64,000 bases of DNA from Azospira restricta (GTDB lineage: Bacteria > Pseudomonadota > Gammaproteobacteria > Burkholderiales > Rhodocyclaceae), in contig NZ_CP064781.1 of assembly GCF_016858125.1 (NCBI RefSeq), positions 1,426,001 through 1,490,000 of the forward strand. Direction: 5' to 3'. Shown in pieces: positions 7,196 through 14,092 of this stretch (the stretch's first letter is position 1; each line of letters begins with the position of its first letter). The position numbers and the translations under genes were made by a program. The notes beneath the pieces were generated by a model that was not told the origin of the DNA, ran no database searches, and saw only the letters and a program-made list of their open reading frames with translations.

Positions 7196-8911
7196 ATGGC
7201 GCGTCCGGAGAAAATCCGTCTTGGCGATCTGCTGATTCAGCAGGGGCTGCTCACCGACGAGCAGCTGAAGATGGCGCTGGAAGAGCAGAAGCGCAGCGGG
7301 CGCAAGCTCGGCCGCATCTTCGTCGATAGCGGCTACGTCACCGAGGAGGGCATCTCGCGCGCGCTCGCCGGCCAGCTGCGCATCCCCTTCCTCGACCTCA
7401 AGCATTTCAACCCCCGCCCGGAACTGATCAAGCTGCTGCCCGAGGCGCAGGCGCGGCGCTTCCGCGCGCTGGTGCTGGATGTCACCGACGAGGTCAACGG
7501 CCGCCTGCGCGTCGGTTTCACCGACCCGACCGACCTCGCCGCCTACGACGAGATCGTCCGCATCGTCCGCCGCGACATCGAGCAGGCGGTGGTCACCGAG
7601 AGCCAGCTGCTGGCGACGATAGACCGCGTCTACCGGCGCACCGAGGAGATCTCCGGGCTGGCCAAGGAACTCACCGCCGAGCTCGGCGACGTGCCGGTCG
7701 AGTTCGGCGACCTGCTCGGGCTGGCCCCCGGCGCCGAAGACGCACCGGTGGTCAAGCTGCTGCAGACGGTGTTCGAGGAGGCGCTGCGCACGCGCGCCTC
7801 GGACATCCACATCGAGCCGCAGGAGCGTGCGCTGCGCATTCGCTTCCGCATCGACGGCGTGCTGCACATCCAGACCGAGGCCGACGCCAAGATCGCGAGC
7901 GCCGTCGCGCTGCGCCTGAAGCTGATGTCCGGCCTCGACATCTCGGAGAAGCGCCTGCCGCAGGACGGCCGCTTCAACGTCAAGCTCCGCGGCAACTCGG
8001 TCGACATCCGCATCTCGACGATGCCGACGCAGTACGGCGAGTCGGTGGTGATGCGCCTGCTCAACCAGGGCTCGGGCCTGCTCGGGCTGGATCGCGTCGG
8101 CATGCCGCCGCGGATCCTCGAGCGCATGCGCCACGCCATCCGCCGCCCGTCCGGCATGGTGCTGGTCACCGGCCCGACCGGCTCCGGCAAGACGACGACG
8201 CTCTACGCCGCGCTGACCGAGCTCAACTCGCCGGAGAAGAAGATCATCACCGTCGAGGATCCGGTCGAATACCGCCTGCCCGGCATCAACCAGGTGCAGG
8301 TGCACGAGAAGATCGACCTCTCCTTCGAGCGCGTGCTGCGCGCCGCGCTGCGCCAGGACCCGGACATCGTTCTGGTCGGCGAGATGCGCGACCAGGTCAC
8401 CGCCGAGATCGGCATGCGCGCGTCGATCACCGGCCACATGGTGCTGTCGACGCTGCACACCAACGACGTCATCTCGACGCCGATCCGCCTGCTCGACATG
8501 GGCGTGCCGCGCTACATGGTGGCGCTGTCGCTGCAGATGGTGGTCGCCCAGCGCCTGGTGCGCGTGCTCTGCGAGAATTGCGCCGAGGCGCACGCGCTGA
8601 CGCCGAGCGAGCGCGAATGGCTGCGCTACGAGCTGGCCGACAAGGTGGACGACTACGCCTACCGCCGCGGTCGCGGGTGCGCCCACTGCAGCAACACCGG
8701 CTACCAGGGGCGGACCGGCGTCTACGAAGTGCTCGAGATGAGCAACGATCTGGTCGAGGCGATCAACCACGACGACACCGGCGTCTTCGTGCAGGCGGCA
8801 CGCCGCCAGATGGCCGGCGAGACGCTGCGCCGCGATGCCGTCCGTCTCGTCGTACAGGGGCGGACGACGGTCGACGAGGCGATGCGCATCAGCAACCAGT
8901 TCGAGGATTAA
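7196..8911 (+). CDS. mshE: MSHA pilus assembly ATPase MshE with N-terminal c-di-GMP-binding MshEN domain
   Basis: 571 residues. The first 60 residues form an MshEN domain: RLGDLLIQQGLLTDEQL (from R8) with Q31, then a second half KLGRIFVDSGYVTEE ending IPFLDL. R8 and Q31 match the residues known to contact cyclic di-GMP in Vibrio MshE, shifted by one. The GspE-type motor follows, with Walker A GPTGSGKTTT near 325, the Asp box, Walker B DIVLVGEMRD and HTND. A four-cysteine metal site is formed by CENC and CAHC. It powers extension of the MSHA pilus at the inner membrane. It opens the locus, 10 bp before mshG. Confidence 0.95.
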   Translation: MARPEKIRLGDLLIQQGLLTDEQLKMALEEQKRSGRKLGRIFVDSGYVTEEGISRALAGQLRIPFLDLKHFNPRPELIKLLPEAQARRFRALVLDVTDEVNGRLRVGFTDPTDLAAYDEIVRIVRRDIEQAVVTESQLLATIDRVYRRTEEISGLAKELTAELGDVPVEFGDLLGLAPGAEDAPVVKLLQTVFEEALRTRASDIHIEPQERALRIRFRIDGVLHIQTEADAKIASAVALRLKLMSGLDISEKRLPQDGRFNVKLRGNSVDIRISTMPTQYGESVVMRLLNQGSGLLGLDRVGMPPRILERMRHAIRRPSGMVLVTGPTGSGKTTTLYAALTELNSPEKKIITVEDPVEYRLPGINQVQVHEKIDLSFERVLRAALRQDPDIVLVGEMRDQVTAEIGMRASITGHMVLSTLHTNDVISTPIRLLDMGVPRYMVALSLQMVVAQRLVRVLCENCAEAHALTPSEREWLRYELADKVDDYAYRRGRGCAHCSNTGYQGRTGVYEVLEMSNDLVEAINHDDTGVFVQAARRQMAGETLRRDAVRLVVQGRTTVDEAMRISNQFED

Positions 8912-8920
8912 GCGACGGCG

Positions 8921-10153
8921 ATGCCCAGTTTCGCCTACAAGGCCCGCAACGCGGGCGGCCAGCTGATCGAGGGGGTGCTCGAAGGCGCTGCCCCGGGCGC
9001 GGTCGCCGACATCCTGCTCGGCCAGGGCGTGGTGCCGATCGAGATCCGCGAGACGAAGCGGGCGGCGAAGGGCGAGGCGTCGCCGGCGCTCGAACTGAAC
9101 CTGTTCAAGCCGAAGGTCGGGCACATCGACCTGCTCCTCTTCAGCCGCCAGCTGCATACGCTGCTGCGCTCCGGCGTGCCGATCCTGCGCGCGCTGGCCG
9201 GCCTGCAGGAGTCGTCGACCAACGCGGCGATGAAGGCGGTGATCCAGGACATCCGCGAGAGCCTGGAGGGCGGCCGCGAGCTGTCGGTCGCGATGGCCCG
9301 CCATCCGAAGGTGTTTTCGCCGTTCTACGTGTCGATGGTGCGCGTCGGCGAGGCCACCGGCCTGCTCGAGGAAATCTTCCTGCGCCTGTTCGAGCACCTC
9401 GAGTTCGAGCGCTTCATGCGCGAGCAGGTGAAGTCGGCGCTGCGCTACCCGATGTTCGTCGTGCTGGCGATGGCGGCGGCGATCGTCGTCATCAACCTGT
9501 TCGTGATCCCGGCCTTCGCCAAGGTCTTCGCCGGCTTCGGCGCCGACCTGCCGCTGATGACCAAGATCCTGCTCGCGACCTCGAAGTTCTTCGTCGATTG
9601 GTGGCCGTACATGCTGGTCGCCGCGGGCGGTGGCGCCTTCGGCTTCCGCGCCTGGATCGGCACCCCCGAGGGGCGCTACCGCTGGGAAGCGATCGCCATC
9701 CGCTTCCCGATCGCCGGCAAGATCGTGCACAAGGCGGCGCTGGCGCGCTTCGCGCGCAGCTTCGCGCTCGGCACGCGCAGCGGCGTGCCGGTGATGCAGG
9801 CGCTCGCCAATTCGGCGCAGACCGTCGACAACAGCTACATCGCCAAGCGCATCGACAGCATGCGCGAGGGCGTCGAGCGCGGCGACAGCGTGCTGCGCTC
9901 GGCGATCCACACGAAAATCTTCACGCCGGTGGTGCTGCAGATGGTCGCCGTCGGCGAGGAATCGGGCGCGCTCGACGACATGATGGAAGAGATCGGCCAG
10001 ATGTATCAGCGCGAGGTCGAATACGAGCTGAAGACGCTCGGCGCGCAGATCGAGCCGATCCTGATCGTCTGCCTCGGCGCGCTGGTGCTGGTGCTGGCGC
10101 TGGGCGTCTTCCTGCCGATGTGGGATCTCGGCAAGGTGGCGCTGAAGCGCTGA
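8921..10153 (+). CDS. mshG: MSHA pilus inner-membrane platform protein MshG
   Basis: 410 residues, a GspF/PilC-family polytopic protein with two repeated cytoplasmic T2SSF domains (about 75-195 and 275-395) and three membrane segments (about 175-200, 225-245, 380-400). Characteristic elements are FSRQLHTLLRSGVPILRAL and MVAVGEESGALDDMM. It forms the inner-membrane base on which the MshE motor turns. It directly follows mshE and is followed two bases later by the small membrane protein. Confidence 0.94.
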   Translation: MPSFAYKARNAGGQLIEGVLEGAAPGAVADILLGQGVVPIEIRETKRAAKGEASPALELNLFKPKVGHIDLLLFSRQLHTLLRSGVPILRALAGLQESSTNAAMKAVIQDIRESLEGGRELSVAMARHPKVFSPFYVSMVRVGEATGLLEEIFLRLFEHLEFERFMREQVKSALRYPMFVVLAMAAAIVVINLFVIPAFAKVFAGFGADLPLMTKILLATSKFFVDWWPYMLVAAGGGAFGFRAWIGTPEGRYRWEAIAIRFPIAGKIVHKAALARFARSFALGTRSGVPVMQALANSAQTVDNSYIAKRIDSMREGVERGDSVLRSAIHTKIFTPVVLQMVAVGEESGALDDMMEEIGQMYQREVEYELKTLGAQIEPILIVCLGALVLVLALGVFLPMWDLGKVALKR

Positions 10154-10155
10154 CG

Positions 10156-10596
10156 ATGATCGCCGGGCGCGAGCGCAAGCTGGAGCTGGCGGTCGTCGCG
10201 GTCGTCCTCGGCATCCTGTGCTATCTGCTGCTCAACGCGTTGAGCGTGGTCCAGCGCGAGATGGAGGAGGCCACCGTGCAGGCCGAGGTGAGCGCCCTGC
10301 GCGTCGAACTGCTCGACCGCCTGTCGCACCGCGAGGGCTTCGGCGGCGGCGTGCCGGCGGGCGACAACCCGGTGGTCTGGGCCGGGCGCGAGCCGGCCGG
10401 CTACGTCGGCGAGGCGGATGACGTGCGGACGGGCGGCGTCTGGTATTTCAGGCCGCGGGACGGGCTGCTGGTCTACCGCTTCCGCGCCGGCGACGAATGG
10501 CATTTCCGCCTGGTGCGGTCGGCACGCGGGGGCGGGGTGGCGATTCTGGGCGGGGTCGGCCTGGTCCGGGTCGATTCCGGCCAGGACCGGAAATAG
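10156..10596 (+). CDS. Small membrane-anchored protein in the MshF position
   Basis: 146 residues with a single N-terminal membrane helix (about 10-30: LAVVAVVLGILCYLLLNAL) followed by a short helix with heptad character and a compact domain of about 90 residues. In Vibrio the gene between mshG and mshB is mshF, a small membrane protein of similar size and unknown job. I infer positional equivalence, not clear sequence homology. The ATG is two bases after the mshG stop, so it is surely in the same transcript. No prepilin cleavage motif is present; the N-terminus is RERKLELAVVAV. Confidence 0.75.
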   Translation: MIAGRERKLELAVVAVVLGILCYLLLNALSVVQREMEEATVQAEVSALRVELLDRLSHREGFGGGVPAGDNPVVWAGREPAGYVGEADDVRTGGVWYFRPRDGLLVYRFRAGDEWHFRLVRSARGGGVAILGGVGLVRVDSGQDRK

Positions 10597-10623
10597 TTCG
10601 CGGAAGGATGGGTCGGGTGAGAT

Positions 10624-11229
10624 ATGATTAAAGTATTAGTTCAAGGGGGTAGCGAGCCGGCGATGAAGGGGACGCGTTTCCGGAGCGGGGCGGCAGGCTT
10701 TACGCTGATCGAGTTGATCGTGGTGGTCATCATTCTCGGCATTCTTGCGGCCGTCGCGCTGCCGCGCTTCATCAACCTGCAGCGCGACGCGCGCATCGCC
10801 AAGCTGCAGGCGGCGCGCGGCAGCGTCTCCGCGGCCTCGGCGCTGGTCCATGCGACGACGCTGTCGCGCGGCGGCGTCGCCGACCCGGCCGCCTGCGTCG
10901 GCGGCAGCGTCACTGCCAACAACAGCAACGGCGCCACCGGCACCGTCTGCACCGAGAGCGGCGTGATCTACCTGGTCTTCGGCTACCCGCAGGTCTCGCC
11001 CTTCTCCGGCAACCCCGGCATTCTCTCGGCTGCCGGCCTGACCGGCATCTTCAACCCGACGCAGGCGCAGCTGGAGGCCGAGGGCTACACCTACACGACC
11101 AACGGCGGCATCGCGACCTTCGGCGTCGTCGGTGCACCGGATGCCGCGAACTGCTATTTCACCTACGCGCAGCCGACGGTTGCCAACGCCGCGGCGATGA
11201 TCAGCGGCCTGACGATTTCCGGGTGTTGA
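10624..11229 (+). CDS. mshB: Type IV prepilin, MshB-like
   Basis: 201 residues with a class III signal: a basic leader ending G before FTLIELIVVVIILGILAAV, the standard prepilin peptidase site with Glu at +5. The globular domain has a C-terminal pair of cysteines (about 178 and 201) as a disulfide loop and two further cysteines in the middle. It is the first of two consecutive prepilins, the position of mshB before mshA. The start is uncertain: ATG 10624 (leader 24 aa, weak GGGTGA site) or ATG 10663 (leader 11 aa). It would be cleaved by PilD encoded at 47593. Confidence 0.88.
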   Translation: MIKVLVQGGSEPAMKGTRFRSGAAGFTLIELIVVVIILGILAAVALPRFINLQRDARIAKLQAARGSVSAASALVHATTLSRGGVADPAACVGGSVTANNSNGATGTVCTESGVIYLVFGYPQVSPFSGNPGILSAAGLTGIFNPTQAQLEAEGYTYTTNGGIATFGVVGAPDAANCYFTYAQPTVANAAAMISGLTISGC

Positions 11230-11263
11230 GTTTTCTGATCTAGTTCCACTAAAGGAGGATGTT

Positions 11264-11713
11264 GTGCAAGCTAAACAACAAGGTTTCACGCTGATTGAAC
11301 TGATCGTCGTGATCGTCATTCTGGGGATTCTGGCGGCGACGGCGCTGCCACGGTTTATCGATGTTTCGTCCGATGCTCGTTCCGGCGTGATGCGCGGCGT
11401 TGAAGCTTCGATGCGCGGTGCCAACACGATGCTCTATGGTCGGGCTGCGGCACGAGGCGTCCAGAATGACGCTGGGCCGACGGCAATTTCTGCTACGAAT
11501 ACGATTGATGTAAACGTTGTCTTCGGCCATGCACAGAACGCGACTCAACTGGGTTTGGTGCTGGAGCTAAACCCCGCAGCTGATTTCCAGATCAACGCCG
11601 GCGATATCCGGCATACGGGAGCGCGCGACCCGGCCACGTGCCTAGTCCAATATGCAGCGCCTGCAGCTGCTGGCGCCCCCGCCGCTTATTCTGCAACGCT
11701 GACGGGCTGCTGA
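11264..11713 (+). CDS. mshA: Probable major MSHA pilin (type IV prepilin)
   Basis: 149 residues. A very short leader MQAKQQG precedes FTLIELIVVIVILGILAAT, a perfect prepilin cleavage region with Glu+5. The C-terminal disulfide loop is closed by Cys near 126 and the last residue. Signs that this is the major subunit: an AAAGGAGG Shine-Dalgarno at 11251-11258 with ideal spacing to a GTG start, a strong intrinsic terminator 80 bp downstream, and codons less GC-biased than both neighbours (for example runs such as ATTTCTGCTACGAATACGAT). The composition difference may reflect recombination of pilin sequences, but this is inference. Confidence 0.9.
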   Translation: MQAKQQGFTLIELIVVIVILGILAATALPRFIDVSSDARSGVMRGVEASMRGANTMLYGRAAARGVQNDAGPTAISATNTIDVNVVFGHAQNATQLGLVLELNPAADFQINAGDIRHTGARDPATCLVQYAAPAAAGAPAAYSATLTGC

Positions 11714-11744
11714 GCTAGGCAAGTGACTTGATTTGCGTAGGACG

Positions 11745-12284
11745 ATGAAACTCGATCTGCCGGACGTTTGTTTTTCAGTCCGTCAAGTAACGAAAAGGCC
11801 CGGGCATTCGTCTGGGCTTTTTTGTGTCGATGGCTGTGCGGGACAAAAGGGTTTTACCGTCACAGAACTAATCGCCACCATCGTCATCGTCGGCATCGTC
11901 GCCGCGGTCGCGCTGCCGCGCTTCTCCGGCCGGCACGGCTTCGAGGCGCGCGGTTTTGCCGATCAGGTCGTCGCCTCGCTGCAGTATGCGCGGCAGGTGG
12001 CGATCGCGCAGCGGCGCACGGTGTGCGCCGCCTTTACCGGCGGCACGACGCTGACGCTGACGCGGGCCTCGACCGTCGGCGGCGCCTGCGATCGCGCGCT
12101 GACGACGCCGGCGGGTGGGGCTGCCTATACCCTGAGCGCCCCGGCCGGCGTCGCGCTGGCCGGCGCCGATTTTTCGTTCGACGCACAGGGCCGCGCCTCC
12201 GCTGGCGGCAACGTGACGATCAACGGCGGCGCCGACGGCAGCTTCACGGTGGCGATCGACGCGGAGTCGGGCTATGTCCGCTAG
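11745..12284 (+). CDS. mshC: MshC-like minor pseudopilin (GspH type), start unresolved
   Basis: The reliable part begins at GFTVTELIATIVIVGIVAAV (from about 11859), a prepilin cleavage site and helix, followed by a GspH-like domain with two cysteines (about 106 and 120) and ending ESGYVR. The only in-frame ATG upstream is 11745, giving an odd 36-residue leader that runs straight through a terminator hairpin and has no good ribosome site. ATG 11830 would give a normal short leader but is out of frame by one base (an extra A in the AAAA run at 11854-11857 would restore it). Thus a frameshift, a sequence error, or a true long leader are all possible. The stop overlaps mshD. Confidence 0.75.
   Translation: MKLDLPDVCFSVRQVTKRPGHSSGLFCVDGCAGQKGFTVTELIATIVIVGIVAAVALPRFSGRHGFEARGFADQVVASLQYARQVAIAQRRTVCAAFTGGTTLTLTRASTVGGACDRALTTPAGGAAYTLSAPAGVALAGADFSFDAQGRASAGGNVTINGGADGSFTVAIDAESGYVR
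11793..11823 (+). terminator. Intrinsic terminator after the major pilin gene
   Basis: Stem 11793-11804 pairs with 11811-11822 (core GGCCC / GGGCT, with GU pairs), loop CATTCG, ending in six T. A second small hairpin CGGAC/GTCCG lies just upstream at 11761-11782. Placed 80 bp after the mshA stop, it would make abundant short pilin mRNA with partial read-through to the minor pilins. Confidence 0.75.
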
Positions 12285-12816
12285 GCGACGCGGCCGCGGC
12301 TTCACGCTGATCGAGCTGATCGTCTTCATCGTCGTCATCAGCGTCGGCGTCGTCGGCCTGCTGTCGGTGCTCGGCGTCTTCGTCAGGCAAAGCGCCGATC
12401 CGCTGGCGCGCAAGCAGGCGCTGGCGATCGCCGAGGCGGTGCTGGAGGAGATCGCGCAGTCCGGCTTTGGCTACTGCGTGGCGACCGACCCGAACTACCT
12501 CTCGGCGACCGGCACCGCCGATTGCACCACGGTCGACGCGGTCGGGCCGGAGGCGGGCGAAGTCCGCCCCTACGACCACGTGAACGACTACGTCACTGCC
12601 TTCGGTACAGCGACGGCGTTCCCGGTATCGGGCTTTCCCGGCGCGGCGATTCCTGGTCCGGCGGGCTACGCCGCCAGCGTGACGATGACGCAGACGCCGC
12701 TGAACGGCACGCTGGCCGCCGACTCGATATTGGTCTCGGTGACGGTCGCCGGCGGCGGCGAGACCGTCGTCCTCGACTCCTGGCGCCTGCGCCATTCGCC
12801 GAACGTGCTGCCATGA
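12274..12816 (+). CDS. mshD: MshD-like minor pilin
   Basis: 180 residues. Leader MSARRRGRG then FTLIELIVFIVVISVGVVGL, a prepilin site. The helix continues into SADPLARKQALAIAEAVLEEI, the typical MshD/PilV-type region. Three cysteines lie near residues 68, 88 and possibly form a loop. It overlaps mshC by 11 bp and its TGA overlaps the ATG of the next gene, so all minor pilins are translationally coupled. Minor pilins of this group prime pilus assembly at the fibre tip. Confidence 0.87.
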   Translation: MSARRRGRGFTLIELIVFIVVISVGVVGLLSVLGVFVRQSADPLARKQALAIAEAVLEEIAQSGFGYCVATDPNYLSATGTADCTTVDAVGPEAGEVRPYDHVNDYVTAFGTATAFPVSGFPGAAIPGPAGYAASVTMTQTPLNGTLAADSILVSVTVAGGGETVVLDSWRLRHSPNVLP

Positions 12817-13631
12817 TGAAGCGCGCGCGCGGCGTCACGCTGGTCGAGATGATCGTGACGATCGTCGTCCTCGGCATCGTCGCTGGCATCATCTCGATGT
12901 TCATCCGCGTGCCGATCGACAGCTATATCGACGCCGGCCGCCGCGCCCGGCTGACCGATGCCGCCGACCTTGCCCTGCGCCGCATGACGCGCGAGCTGCG
13001 CCTGGCGCTGCCGAATAGCGTGCGCGTGACGAACGTCGGCACCGTGGTTTACATAGAGTTCATGCTGACGCGCGAGGGCGGGTTCTACCGCGCGCAGCCG
13101 ACGGCGGCGCCCGGGACCGAAGACATTCTCGATTTCGGCTCGGCAGACAACACCTTCCAGATTTTTGCCTCGTCCAATGCGATCGGCGCCACCGACTGGA
13201 TCGCCATCGCGAACCTCGGTTCGGGCAGTGGCAGCGATGCCTACGCCGGCGACAACATCGTGCGCGTCAGCGCCTTCAACGCGGGCACCGGCGTGCTGAC
13301 GCTGGCCGCGGCAACGCTGTTTCCGGTGCCGGCCCCCGACCAGCGCTTCCAGGTGGTGACCGACCGCGTCACCTACGAGTGCGACCCGGCTACCGGTCAA
13401 CTGCGTCGCCATGCCGGCTACGGCATCGTGCTGGCGAGCGCCGCGCAACCGACGCCGCCAGCCGGCGGCACGCAAAGCCTGATGGTCGACCGTGTCCTCG
13501 GCTGCACCTTCGTCTATGACGCCAACGTCTCCAACGTGCGCACCGGCATCGTTTCGCTCAGCCTGACGCTGGGCGAAGCCGGCGAGAGCGTGACGCTCTT
13601 CCACCAGGTGCATGTGAGCAACGCATCATGA
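12813..13631 (+). CDS. mshO: MshO-like minor pilin
   Basis: 272 residues, starting at ATG 12813 (or the adjacent in-frame ATG 12816). The leader MMKRARG is followed by VTLVEMIVTIVVLGIVAGI. Residue +1 is Val instead of Phe, a tolerated variant; Glu+5 is kept. Then a helix with RRMTRELRLALPNSVRV, diagnostic of GspJ/MshO-type subunits, and a large beta-rich domain with cysteines near 191 and 228. It overlaps mshD and mshP by four bases on each side. Confidence 0.88.
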   Translation: MMKRARGVTLVEMIVTIVVLGIVAGIISMFIRVPIDSYIDAGRRARLTDAADLALRRMTRELRLALPNSVRVTNVGTVVYIEFMLTREGGFYRAQPTAAPGTEDILDFGSADNTFQIFASSNAIGATDWIAIANLGSGSGSDAYAGDNIVRVSAFNAGTGVLTLAAATLFPVPAPDQRFQVVTDRVTYECDPATGQLRRHAGYGIVLASAAQPTPPAGGTQSLMVDRVLGCTFVYDANVSNVRTGIVSLSLTLGEAGESVTLFHQVHVSNAS

Positions 13632-14092
13632 GGCCGCTCGCTCTTTCCTTCCCCGTACGCGCGCAGCGCCAGTCCGGCGCCAGCCTCGTCGCTGCCATTT
13701 TCCTGTTGCTGCTGTTCGGTGCGCTGGCCGCCTACATGCTGTGGTTCGGCAGCCTCCAGCAACGCAGCACGGCGCTCGACGTCACCGGCGCCCGCGCGCT
13801 GCAGGCGGCGCGCGCCGGCGTTGAGTGGGGCATGTACCGGCTGCGCCGCGACCATGACTGCACTGCTGCCAGCAGCTTCGCGCTGGCCAGCAGTTCGCTG
13901 TCCGATTTCAACGTCACGGTTGCCTGCACCCAGTTTGCCGATACCAACCAGCAGGGCGTGCCCGTGAAGCTGTACGAGATCGTCGCCACCGCCTGCAACG
14001 AAGCCGCCTGCCCGAGCGCCGTGCCCGGGGAGAATTACGCGGAGCGGGTGGTCAGCGTGCTGGCGCCATGCCATGAGGCCGCCTGCCCATGA
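13628..14092 (+). CDS. mshP: MshP-like minor pilus protein (PilX type)
   Basis: 154 residues. The N-terminus RQSGASLVAAIFLLLLFGAL resembles PilX/GspK-type proteins: it has the hydrophobic helix but an atypical cleavage region (G then ASLVAA) without the +5 Glu of other pilins. The following part contains ARAGVEWGMYRL, a block shared by PilX-like proteins, and a Cys-rich C-terminus (about six cysteines). It lies between mshO and mshQ with four-base overlaps, as in the Vibrio order O-P-Q. Confidence 0.86.
   Translation: MRPLALSFPVRAQRQSGASLVAAIFLLLLFGALAAYMLWFGSLQQRSTALDVTGARALQAARAGVEWGMYRLRRDHDCTAASSFALASSSLSDFNVTVACTQFADTNQQGVPVKLYEIVATACNEAACPSAVPGENYAERVVSVLAPCHEAACP

Noticed and set aside
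7094-9910. Very long open frame on the minus strand upstream of trmL
   Set aside because: It is antisense to mshE and mshG, composed of Arg/His/Asp/Leu-rich shadow sequence without family motifs. High GC keeps antisense frames open; only the part from 7093 down is trmL.
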